Source: an uncultured Collinsella sp.
GTDB lineage: Bacteria; Actinomycetota; Coriobacteriia; Coriobacteriales; Coriobacteriaceae
Length of the DNA: 7,488 nt
Direction: 5' to 3'
Assembly (NCBI GenBank): GCA_900549275.1
Contig: URNU01000062.1
Location: forward strand, 1-7,488
Shown here: piece after piece, positions 1-6,320 of the stretch
Layout of the letters: the number at the start of each line of letters is the position of its first letter
Position numbering within the stretch: position 1 is the stretch's first letter
Notes under the pieces: generated by a model
The model's database searches: none
The model's input: only the letters and a program-made list of their open reading frames with translations
What the model was told of the DNA's origin: nothing
Program-made: the position numbers and the translations under genes

Positions 1-798
1 CACGGTGCTTCCTGCCAGACCACGCCCGCCGCGCTGCAGCGCCTGGGCGCCACGGTCCATGCCATCAACACCGATTACTGCGGCACCGACATTAACGTCG
101 AGTGCGGCTCCACTCACCTTGAGCCCCTGCGCGAGCTCGTGCTGCGCACCCACGCCGACATCGGTCTGGCCCACGACGGCGACGCCGATCGTGTGCTGTT
201 CGTGGACAGCGAGGGTAACGAGATCGACGGCGACTACATCCTGGCCATCTGCGGCTCCGACCTGGCCGCTCGCGGCAAGCTCGCCAACTCCGAGATCGTC
301 TCGACCGTTATGTGCAACCTGGGCTTCTCCATCGCCATGAAGGAGCAGGGCTTCGAGATGGTCCAGACCGCCGTGGGCGACCGCTATGTTCTTGAGCGTA
401 TGCTCGAGGACGGCGCCGTCATCGGCGGCGAGCAGTCCGGCCACATCATCTTCCTGGAGCACAACACTACCGGCGACGGTCTGGTGACGGCTCTGCAACT
501 GCTGGCCGTGCTCAAGCGCACCGGCCGCACCCTTACTGACCTTGCCGGCATCATGAAGAAGTATCCGCAGGTGCTCGTCAACGTGCATTCGGACAACAAG
601 GCCGGCCTGGACGATTGCCAGCCCATTTGGGACGCCGTCGCTGCCGCCGAGAAGGAGCTCAACGGTCGCGGCCGCATCTTGGTGCGCCCGAGCGGTACCG
701 AGCCGCTGGTTCGCGTTATGGCCGAGGCGGAGACGCACGAGCTGACCCAGCGCGTTGTTGACGATATCGTCGAAGTTGTCAAGCGCGAACTTCCCTAA
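1..798 (+). CDS. glmM: Phosphoglucosamine mutase GlmM, C-terminal part (5' end outside the window)
   Basis: GlmM converts glucosamine-6-phosphate to glucosamine-1-phosphate in the cytoplasm, feeding UDP-GlcNAc for peptidoglycan. Reading frame 1 is open from base 1 to the TAA at 796-798 (265 codons). The family is about 445-450 residues, so roughly 180 residues are missing, including the catalytic serine loop. Visible family motifs, in order, are a CGSTH stretch (about 103-117), the metal-binding loop DGDADR (175-192), the sugar-binding loop GGEQSGH (424-444), and the C-terminal phosphate-binding loop RPSGTEPLVRV (685-717). DGDADR rather than DGDGDR is a common variant in the phosphohexomutase superfamily. 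The GGEQSGH loop favours GlmM over phosphomannomutase. Codons are strongly C-ending, as expected for a well-expressed housekeeping gene. The next gene starts 71 bp downstream with no hairpin between them, so read-through is possible. Confidence 0.96.
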   Translation, partial: HGASCQTTPAALQRLGATVHAINTDYCGTDINVECGSTHLEPLRELVLRTHADIGLAHDGDADRVLFVDSEGNEIDGDYILAICGSDLAARGKLANSEIVSTVMCNLGFSIAMKEQGFEMVQTAVGDRYVLERMLEDGAVIGGEQSGHIIFLEHNTTGDGLVTALQLLAVLKRTGRTLTDLAGIMKKYPQVLVNVHSDNKAGLDDCQPIWDAVAAAEKELNGRGRILVRPSGTEPLVRVMAEAETHELTQRVVDDIVEVVKRELP

Positions 799-869
799 TG
801 GCCAAAAACGGGTGCCAAGTGGTAAACTGACAAGGTTATTTTGATTGATTGGTATGTCCGAGGGGGAGC

Positions 870-1367
870 ATGTTCACTAAGGTCCTAAGGTCTTTTGGTA
901 TGCGTGGTCGAGTCCTTACGCTGGATGCTCCCATCTCAGGCGATGTCATTCCGCTTTCCGAGGTCAATGACCAGACGTTTGCCACCGGCCTTTTGGGTCA
1001 GGGCGTGGCGATTCAGCCTACCGGCACGCGCGTGATTGCGCCGGCAGACGCCAAGGTCGAGGCCATTTTTCCCACGGGACACGCCGTTGCGCTCAACACG
1101 GTCGATGGCCTGGACGTGCTCATCCACGTTGGTTTGGACACCGTTCAGCTCGAGGGCAAGCATTTTACTGTGCATGCGCAAGTGGGTGACATCGTCCATA
1201 AGGGCGATGTACTCATCGAGTTCGATCGCGAGGCAATTGCTGCCGAGGGCTACGATGTGACGGTTCCCATCTTGGTGTGCAACTCCGTTGAGTTCTCGAG
1301 CATCAAGGGTTCCGTTGGCGAGCATGTCGAGGAGATGGACCAGCTTATCGTCGCGCGTGAGCGCTAG
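870..1367 (+). CDS. crr: Free-standing PTS EIIA component, glucose family (Crr-like)
   Basis: A single-domain EIIA protein of 165 residues, close to E. coli Crr (169). It accepts phosphate from HPr and passes it to the EIIB domain of glucose-family permeases (glucose, GlcNAc, maltose or trehalose types). The phosphorylated histidine is H86 in the IHVGLDTV motif, with the partner histidine H71 in TGHA; the 15-residue spacing equals that of H75/H90 in E. coli. The APADAKVEAIF segment and VTVPILVCNS near the end are also typical. I chose the ATG at 870 because an AGGGGGAG ribosome-binding site lies just upstream (861-868) and homology begins with MFTKVL; an in-frame TTG at 849 would precede that site. 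No EIIBC, HPr or EI gene is visible. Substrate is inferred only from the neighbours glmM and nagB. The upstream gap (799-869) holds a TAAACT (823-828) that could be a -10, but no convincing -35. Confidence 0.93.
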   Translation: MFTKVLRSFGMRGRVLTLDAPISGDVIPLSEVNDQTFATGLLGQGVAIQPTGTRVIAPADAKVEAIFPTGHAVALNTVDGLDVLIHVGLDTVQLEGKHFTVHAQVGDIVHKGDVLIEFDREAIAAEGYDVTVPILVCNSVEFSSIKGSVGEHVEEMDQLIVARER

Positions 1368-1409
1368 TCGCTCCGCTTGGCCTTTAGCCTACAATTCAAA
1401 CACGTTTAT

Positions 1410-1439
1410 GGAGGGCGCCCTTGAAAGAGGGCGCCCTCC
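1410..1439. repeat. Perfect 12-bp inverted repeat between crr and nagB
   Basis: Arms 1410-1421 and 1428-1439 are exact reverse complements around a 6-nt loop (1422-1427). Each arm contains the same self-complementary 10-mer AGGGCGCCCT (1412-1421 and 1428-1437), so the unit is both an inverted and a direct repeat with centres 16 bp apart. As RNA it would form a very stable hairpin. No T-run follows on either strand, unlike the two other terminators in this window. It may end crr transcription without a U-tract, cap the 5' end of the nagB leader, protect crr mRNA, or be a double operator. Confidence 0.9.
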
Positions 1440-1639
1440 GTGGCAAGATGGGAAACGTCCGAGGCTAAACAGCTTTGGGTCACCGTGGACGGGCAGGGGC
1501 CTCGACGCGGCTAGACACGAGACACATACATTACGCGACCTCGCCCTGGTGGCCGCACACGTTGGTTGCGGCCGACGCGGGCCGCGGGCAAGTGCTTGTA
1601 AGGGGAGCCTTGCCTCTCTTGTACGAGAAAGGACGCGTA
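1440..1639 (+). promoter_or_regulatory. Long GC-rich leader upstream of nagB
   Basis: About 200 bases with no convincing gene separate the hairpin from the nagB start. A TACAAT at 1390-1395 (5 of 6 to the -10 consensus) could start a transcript near 1402, but I see no good -35. Potential RNA helices include 1456-1465 with 1499-1507 (one bulged C) and 1551-1557 with 1567-1573 (7 bp, 9-nt loop). The CGTCC at 1456-1460 could instead pair with GGACG at 1487-1491, so two folds compete. A near-palindrome CTTGTACGAG sits at 1618-1627, directly before the nagB ribosome-binding site. I recognise no known riboswitch class. Confidence 0.35.
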
Positions 1640-2368
1640 ATGAAGATCATTAAAGCTAAAGACTACGAGGATATGAGCCGCAAGGCCGCTAATATCATCT
1701 CGGCCCAGGTTATCCTCAAGCCCGATTGCGTGTTGGGTCTTGCCACCGGCTCCACCCCGATTGGCGCTTACAAACAGCTCGCTGCTTGGTACGAGAAGGG
1801 CGACATCGACTTCGCCGAGGTCAGCACCTATAACCTGGACGAGTATCGTGGTCTTTCGCACGACGATCCCCAGAGTTATCACTACTTTATGCGCGAGAAC
1901 TTCTTCGATCACATCAATATCGATCTGAACAACACACACGTGCCCGATGGCTCCAACCCCGATGCCGCCGCTGCCTGCTCCGAGTACGACAAGATCGTCG
2001 CTGCCGCCGGTTACCCGGATCTGCAGCTGCTCGGCATCGGTAATAACGGCCACATCGGCTTCAACGAGCCCGATGACCACTTCTCCAAGGGTACGCACTG
2101 CGTCGATCTGACCGAGAGCACTATTCAGGCCAACAGCCGCCTGTTCGACAGCATCGATGATGTACCCCGTCAGGCTTACACCATGGGCACTCAGACCATC
2201 ATGTATGCCCGCATGATCCTGGTTGTCGCCAACGGCGAGGCCAAGGCTCAGGCCGTGCACGATATGTGCTATGGTCCGGTTACGCCCAAGTGCCCGGCTT
2301 CGATCCTGCAGCTGCACACCAACTGCGTCGTCGTTGCTGACGAGTCCGCTCTTTCGCTCTGCGAGTAA
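1640..2368 (+). CDS. nagB: Glucosamine-6-phosphate deaminase NagB
   Basis: NagB converts glucosamine-6-phosphate to fructose-6-phosphate and ammonia, the committed step in using amino sugars as carbon and nitrogen source. The 242-residue length matches the short, Bacillus-type enzymes rather than the 266-residue allosteric E. coli enzyme. Visible motifs are the phosphate-binding LATGSTP (34-40), NLDEYRG with the general base D67, and LGIGNNGHIGFNEP with H138 and E143; further on come VDLTESTI and a TMGTQTIM stretch. The position of E. coli D141 is N136 here, as in many short-type enzymes. The ATG at 1640 is preceded by AAAGGA (1628-1633), and the family-like sequence starts there; the open frame upstream to 1475 has no NagB-like content. 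Codons are strongly C-ending, suggesting good expression. It is followed by its own terminator and sits two genes after glmM, which uses the same substrate for biosynthesis. Confidence 0.97.
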   Translation: MKIIKAKDYEDMSRKAANIISAQVILKPDCVLGLATGSTPIGAYKQLAAWYEKGDIDFAEVSTYNLDEYRGLSHDDPQSYHYFMRENFFDHINIDLNNTHVPDGSNPDAAAACSEYDKIVAAAGYPDLQLLGIGNNGHIGFNEPDDHFSKGTHCVDLTESTIQANSRLFDSIDDVPRQAYTMGTQTIMYARMILVVANGEAKAQAVHDMCYGPVTPKCPASILQLHTNCVVVADESALSLCE

Positions 2369-2397
2369 CGCGACCAAGCGATCTTACATAGCTTTTC

Positions 2398-2427
2398 AAA
2401 AGGCCCTCGCTTTGCGGGGGCCTTTTT
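2398..2427 (+). terminator. Intrinsic terminator of nagB
   Basis: A 10-bp GC-rich stem (2401-2410 with 2414-2423, one T-G wobble at 2407/2417) has a TTT loop and is followed by a run of T to 2427. The AAA at 2398-2400 can extend the stem into the T-run. It lies 30 bp past the nagB stop and ends the + strand amino-sugar block. Confidence 0.93.
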
Positions 2428-2430
2428 AGT

Positions 2431-2816
2431 GGACATGGGCCGTGTGCATGCATGACGGAAACCTTGCCGCATGCTTGACTGGTGGGTTCTAAATCATTCG
2501 ATTCATTCTATAGCAGATTCTATGCACAATTACTACCATAGAGTCGCAGGCGGTAGCGAGGAGTAGGCGAGTTGCGCAACTCAAATAAAAATAGCCGACT
2601 GCGCTACACTGCAAATGGGATGGGACATGCTGGCAAGCGCATTGACCTGCGCAAAGACCTATTGGTCGGGGGATAAGTTACCATCGGGCCTCGCTGTACA
2701 AAAACTTGCCAAACACGTACCGGCAGACAACCAAAAACTCTATGTCGCGCTATTCACGGGGTGGCTCATATGGTCCTGCAGTTACGGTGTCCATATGGTC
2801 GAGTTGAGGAGCAGGC
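2431..2816 (+). promoter_or_regulatory. Repeat-rich intergenic region upstream of the large regulator gene
   Basis: These 386 bases contain no gene I can support. The part around 2490-2545 is AT-rich compared with its surroundings. It holds ATTCTAT twice (2505-2511, 2517-2523), an inverted pair TCTATG/CATAGA (2519-2524, 2537-2542), a perfect 14-bp palindrome (2569-2582), CAAAAACT twice 33 bp apart (2699-2706, 2732-2739), and CATATGGTC twice 25 bp apart (2767-2775, 2792-2800). A TTGACT at 2475-2480 resembles a -35 element, but no good -10 lies 16-18 bp downstream. The promoter of the regulator must be in here, since the terminator at 2398-2427 isolates it from nagB; I cannot place it exactly. 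Confidence 0.55.
2569..2582. promoter_or_regulatory. Perfect 14-bp palindrome, candidate operator
   Basis: GAGTTGCGCAACTC is its own reverse complement, with no mismatch and no spacer. It lies 235 bp before the regulator start and is followed directly by an A/T-rich stretch (2583-2592). Such a site suits a homodimeric DNA-binding protein. Which protein would bind is unknown. Confidence 0.5.
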
Positions 2817-5813
2817 ATGGAAAACGATCTGGGCAATACGGACGACCTCGAGTTGATGCCGACGGGCGGCGGCTATATGGTGCGGCGCGATCGCTTGATG
2901 AACGAGCTCATCGTTAAAGGGCGCAAGGCGGGAATTGTTTTGCTTTACGCGCCCGACGGGTTTGGTAAGACGTCGGTGTTGCTGCAATATGTGCAGGAGG
3001 TTAAATCGGACCCCACGCGAGGGCCGGTTCGGATTATCGAGGCCGAGCGCGCGATTGGACGCGAGCTCTTTATGCAGCTCGAGGTTGTCGCCGATGAGCT
3101 TAAGGACAAACCTCATTCGCTCGTTGCGATCGACAACGTGCCCAATCTTGAGCAGCACGAAACCGAGGACCTCATCGATCGAATCCGCAGCTTACGTGCT
3201 ACGGGGACGGGGGTCTTTATTGCCTGCCGCCCCTCAAACCGATTGCTTATCCACGGGCTGGGCGATTCTGTAAAAGTCAATGCGCAGATGCTCAAGGTGC
3301 ACGCCTATGAGTATTCGTCATGGGCCACGGCGTTCTCAATCAGCACATCGCTCGATTTCTATCGGCTCACGCAAGGCGTACCCGAGCTGGTATCGGCCCT
3401 GCAGACGGGAATGTATGGACAGGGCGATGTTGCCGGGTTGCTCGAGAACGAAATCGTCAACGTGTACGGTGCGGCGCTGGCCGATCTTGCATCGTTCGAG
3501 AACAACTTGTTGTTTACCGTTGCCTGCTTGATGGTGCTGATGGGCGAGGGCCGCATCGCGGAGCTAGAGGCGTGCGGTGTGAGACTTTCGATGGTCGACC
3601 AGTCCATCTTTGTGCGCGATTATCCGATTTTTGGCGTAGATCCGTCTGATCGCACCTTTAGATGTTTGGGTGATAAGGACAATGCGCGTCTGAGGTTGCG
3701 AAAGCTTGTTGCCGAGATTCGTCCCGAACTAGTATCGCGGGCTGCTCGCATTTTGATTAAGGCAGGCCGATGCGATTTGGCCATGGACCTGGCTGATGCG
3801 TTCTTAGACCGTCGTGTGGTGTTGGAGCTAGCCGGGCAGTATGGGGCCGATCTTGCCCTGACCGGGCATGGAGGGGACATTTGCCGCGCGGCGTCGGCGA
3901 TGATCAATGCGGAAAAGCAGGAGCAAGAGCCGGCACCCGCCGAGGCACTCGGCGTGTATCTGGCGGCTGTCAGCGTGTGCAATACAAAGCTGGCAAGGTA
4001 TATGGCGTCCGTTATCGAACGTGCGGGCGATCAGTCGGCGCGCGAGGTCGATCCCGCTACCTGGAAAATAGCCCAAGCGCTCACCATCGCCTTTTACGGC
4101 GACAATGACCTGGGGCTTCCCGCCAACCCTGTTTTGCAAGAACAGACATCCTGCGAGGTACTCGACATGCTGTCCGCGCATATCGAGATCAAGCGCCATC
4201 TAACCGAGCGAGCGGAAGACGGCAATGTTCTCGCGAAGCTCAAGGTATGCAAAGCCTATGATTGCGAGCTCGACATCGCGGGGATTCTCGTACAGGCCGA
4301 CCATATGCTGGTGGAGCTGTTCGACGGCTCGTTTACTAAACCCGACGAGCGCGATGACAAGATGGCTCAGATACTCGAGGCACTCGATATCCGCGGGCTT
4401 AAGGCGCCATCCATTTGGCTGCGTATGGTGCTGGCGGCGCGGCGCCTGCTCGCGGGCTTGCCCGTGACCGACGATGTGGCGTTTGGCGAGCTCGACCGCT
4501 TTGCGGTGCGTGTTCGCGACAATCAAATTCAGCTGTTTGGGCTATTGCTGGAGGGCTGGCAATCGCTGGCGGAGGGGCGGCCGGTCAACGCAAAGTTCCG
4601 TGCGGTCCAGGTGCTCAAGCTTGCCGACGAATCGATTACGTACATGCGCGAAAACGCTTTGCTGCTGGAGCGCGTGGCGTATCTGCGCAATACGTCGCTG
4701 GTATCGGTTCGCGAAGAGGCGGAGCTGCTCGATATTAGCAAGACGCAGGTCGGCGGCTCAGAAGCCTGGGTCGTGGCGCTGCACCTGGCCGCTGCGGGCC
4801 GCGATAGCGATCTTGCCGCTTGGATGTCTATGAATCGCTCGGGGATTTTAGACCCATCGTATCGGCTATTCGCACGTCTTGCGATGCATTGCCTGGGCGA
4901 GCCTGCCGTTAGGATTCGCAAGAAGCTTCCGGTGCGCGAGCTGTCGCGGTATTCGCTACGCGATGACTTCGAGGGCGAAAGTGAGCACCTGTTCCAGGCG
5001 GGCGAGGTTGAGGCTGTCGATACCATCGGCCATATTGAGATGCGCATGTTTGGCGCATTTCGCGCCGAGCGCGACGGTTTTCCCATCACGGATAAGATGT
5101 GGCGCCGCAAAAAGGCGGCAACGCTTGCCGAACGCCTTGCGTTGGGTATGGACGCCATGGTCGACCGCGAGACAATCGCCATGGAGTTGTGGCCCCATGC
5201 CGAGTTTAACGCCGCGCGCAACAACCTGTATTCGACGGTATCGCGCTTGCGCTCGGCTTTGGGTCCAACGCCGGATGGCAAGTCGTGCGTGCTCATCCAA
5301 AACGAGTGCATAGGGCTCAACGGCGACTACGTTAAGACCGATGTAAGACTCTTTGATCAGCTGAGCCGCGAGATTCTGGGAAATCGTATGGGTGCGAGAG
5401 GGCCTCACCTGATTGAGCTATGTCTTAAGGTTGAGCAGCTCTACGCGGGTCCGCTGTATGTTCCCACCGGTTGCAATCCCACGTTCTTTACGCGTATGCG
5501 CCACATTATGCAATCCAAGTACATCGACTGCATGATTAGGGGAGCGAATGCCGCTCTCGAGGAAAATGACCTGCAATCGGCAATTTGGCTCGTGGAATCG
5601 GGGCTTCGCCAGGAGACGGCGCGCGAGGACATGGTTCGCTGCGCCATGCGCGTTTACGGCGCGGCGGGACGACGCCGCGATGTTGTCGAGTTATACAGCG
5701 GCCACATGCACCACCTGCGAGAGCAGGTTCAAGGCGTGCCCGAGCCCGAGACAAGGCGTCTGTATGAGCGCTTGGTTGAAGGCAGGCTCAAGCGCGTGCT
5801 TGTCGAGCGATAA
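2817..5813 (+). CDS. Large transcriptional regulator: MalT-like STAND ATPase with C-terminal winged helix and BTAD domain
   Basis: A 998-residue protein. The ATG at 2817 has GAGGAG (2806-2811) five bases upstream. The N-terminal third is a MalT/LuxR-type STAND NTPase: RRDRLMNEL (23-31) resembles the family's opening helix, APDGFGKT (45-52) is the Walker A loop, LVAIDNV (102-108, D106) is Walker B, ACRPSN (136-141) sits where MalT-like proteins have a sensor arginine, and a RLTQGVPELVSAL stretch resembles the end of the NTPase module. Residues about 300-735 look helical and repeat-like (TPR-type by analogy). The C-terminus has a winged helix as in SARP/BTAD proteins (about 740-840), with LWPHAE at 791-796 and recognition-helix residues ARNNLYSTVSRLR (800-812), then a BTAD domain (about 843-992). 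By family, ligand and ATP would trigger assembly and DNA binding. MalT has a LuxR HTH at this end and classical SARPs carry the winged helix first. No membrane segment is seen. Ligand and targets are unknown. Confidence 0.93.
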   Translation: MENDLGNTDDLELMPTGGGYMVRRDRLMNELIVKGRKAGIVLLYAPDGFGKTSVLLQYVQEVKSDPTRGPVRIIEAERAIGRELFMQLEVVADELKDKPHSLVAIDNVPNLEQHETEDLIDRIRSLRATGTGVFIACRPSNRLLIHGLGDSVKVNAQMLKVHAYEYSSWATAFSISTSLDFYRLTQGVPELVSALQTGMYGQGDVAGLLENEIVNVYGAALADLASFENNLLFTVACLMVLMGEGRIAELEACGVRLSMVDQSIFVRDYPIFGVDPSDRTFRCLGDKDNARLRLRKLVAEIRPELVSRAARILIKAGRCDLAMDLADAFLDRRVVLELAGQYGADLALTGHGGDICRAASAMINAEKQEQEPAPAEALGVYLAAVSVCNTKLARYMASVIERAGDQSAREVDPATWKIAQALTIAFYGDNDLGLPANPVLQEQTSCEVLDMLSAHIEIKRHLTERAEDGNVLAKLKVCKAYDCELDIAGILVQADHMLVELFDGSFTKPDERDDKMAQILEALDIRGLKAPSIWLRMVLAARRLLAGLPVTDDVAFGELDRFAVRVRDNQIQLFGLLLEGWQSLAEGRPVNAKFRAVQVLKLADESITYMRENALLLERVAYLRNTSLVSVREEAELLDISKTQVGGSEAWVVALHLAAAGRDSDLAAWMSMNRSGILDPSYRLFARLAMHCLGEPAVRIRKKLPVRELSRYSLRDDFEGESEHLFQAGEVEAVDTIGHIEMRMFGAFRAERDGFPITDKMWRRKKAATLAERLALGMDAMVDRETIAMELWPHAEFNAARNNLYSTVSRLRSALGPTPDGKSCVLIQNECIGLNGDYVKTDVRLFDQLSREILGNRMGARGPHLIELCLKVEQLYAGPLYVPTGCNPTFFTRMRHIMQSKYIDCMIRGANAALEENDLQSAIWLVESGLRQETAREDMVRCAMRVYGAAGRRRDVVELYSGHMHHLREQVQGVPEPETRRLYERLVEGRLKRVLVER

Positions 5814-5844
5814 AAAACGGGTGTCCGAATCACTCGGACGCCCG
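5812..5844 (-). terminator. Intrinsic terminator of the yhbY transcript
   Basis: On the - strand an 11-bp stem (5834-5844 with 5818-5828, one wobble) and a 5-nt loop are followed by six T (complement of 5812-5817). It lies 28 bp past the yhbY stop. The T-run is the complement of the A-run that begins inside the regulator's TAA stop codon. On the + strand the same hairpin lacks a T-run, so it probably ends that transcript less efficiently. Confidence 0.9.
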
Positions 5845-5872
5845 CAGACTTGTTCGGTATGACCAGCCGGTT

Positions 5873-6172
5873 TTAGACGAGCTTGATCTTCTCGATATCC
5901 TTGCGCGAGGACTCGCGATACAGCGAGAACTTGCGTCCGATAACCTGAACGACGTCGGCGTGGCAGCGCTCGGCGAGCTCCTCGGCGGCCTCGCGGGCAG
6001 AAAGGCTGGAGCCGTCCAGCACGGAGCACTTAACGAGCTCGTGCTTCTCCAGGTAGGCGACCGTCTGCTCGACGGTGCCCTCGTTGACATCGGACTTACC
6101 GATGATGATGGCGGGGTTGAGGTGATGGGCCATGCTGCGAAGCTGCTTGACCTGGGCTCCTGTCAGTGCCAT
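5873..6172 (-). CDS. yhbY: YhbY-family CRM-domain RNA-binding protein
   Basis: A 99-residue single CRM-domain protein (E. coli YhbY is 97). The family binds pre-50S ribosomal particles and is linked to large-subunit assembly. Matches along the whole length include MALTGAQVKQLRSMAHHLNP at the start, HELVKCSV in the middle (44-51), and VVQVIGRKFSLYR near the end (74-86). The RNA-contacting GxxG loop reads GKSD at 25-28, so its second glycine is replaced by aspartate. I chose the ATG at 6172 because homology starts exactly there; the open frame runs to about 6445, but that stretch is Arg/Pro/Ser-rich, overlaps the methyltransferase and is not family-like. The ribosome-binding site is weak (GCGAGAA a few bases upstream). 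The 148-bp gap to the upstream methyltransferase has only a short GC hairpin (6198-6212) and no T-run, so the two may share a transcript. Confidence 0.94.
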   Translation of the reverse strand: MALTGAQVKQLRSMAHHLNPAIIIGKSDVNEGTVEQTVAYLEKHELVKCSVLDGSSLSAREAAEELAERCHADVVQVIGRKFSLYRESSRKDIEKIKLV

Positions 6173-6320
6173 GGGTTCTCGCTTTCTATGTATGGGCGCC
6201 CCGCGATGGGGCCTTAATCTACGTGAGGTGTCCCACGATAGCGCAGGAACGGCGTGGTGTGGAGCGCGTTTGCCCAGTTCGCAAAGAATGCGGATGCCGG
6301 GTGGGAAGACGATGCAAGCT

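Noticed and set aside
827..855. CTGACA (827-832) with TGGTAT (850-855) as a crr promoter
   Set aside because: The -10 matches only 3 of 6, and the transcript would begin at the ribosome-binding site. crr may instead be read from glmM.
1441..1510. Possible tRNA or RNase P RNA fragment in the nagB leader
   Set aside because: A GGAAACGTCC stretch is faintly reminiscent of RNase P RNA, but no T-arm, acceptor stem or other conserved core element is present and the space is too short.
1507..1518. Site resembling a NagR/DasR operator upstream of nagB
   Set aside because: Only the central CTAGAC matches well (7 of 12 to TGGTCTAGACCA), and the outer arms are not symmetric. It is too weak to call.
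1475..1639. In-frame upstream extension of nagB
   Set aside because: The 55 extra codons are not NagB-like, and AAAGGA before the ATG at 1640 marks the normal start. The resulting 242 residues match short-type NagB exactly.
1511..2377. 288-codon open frame on the - strand opposite nagB
   Set aside because: It is the antisense shadow of nagB, whose codon bias leaves the opposite frame free of stops. The translation has no recognisable domain, and nagB itself is certain.
2615..2917. 100-codon + strand frame in the gap before the regulator
   Set aside because: It overlaps the regulator start by 100 bases out of frame, lacks a ribosome-binding site, and its second half is simply the shifted regulator sequence.
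4529..5320. 263-codon open frame on the - strand inside the regulator gene
   Set aside because: It is Ser/Arg-rich, lies fully opposite the regulator including its winged helix, and has no supporting ribosome-binding site or domain.
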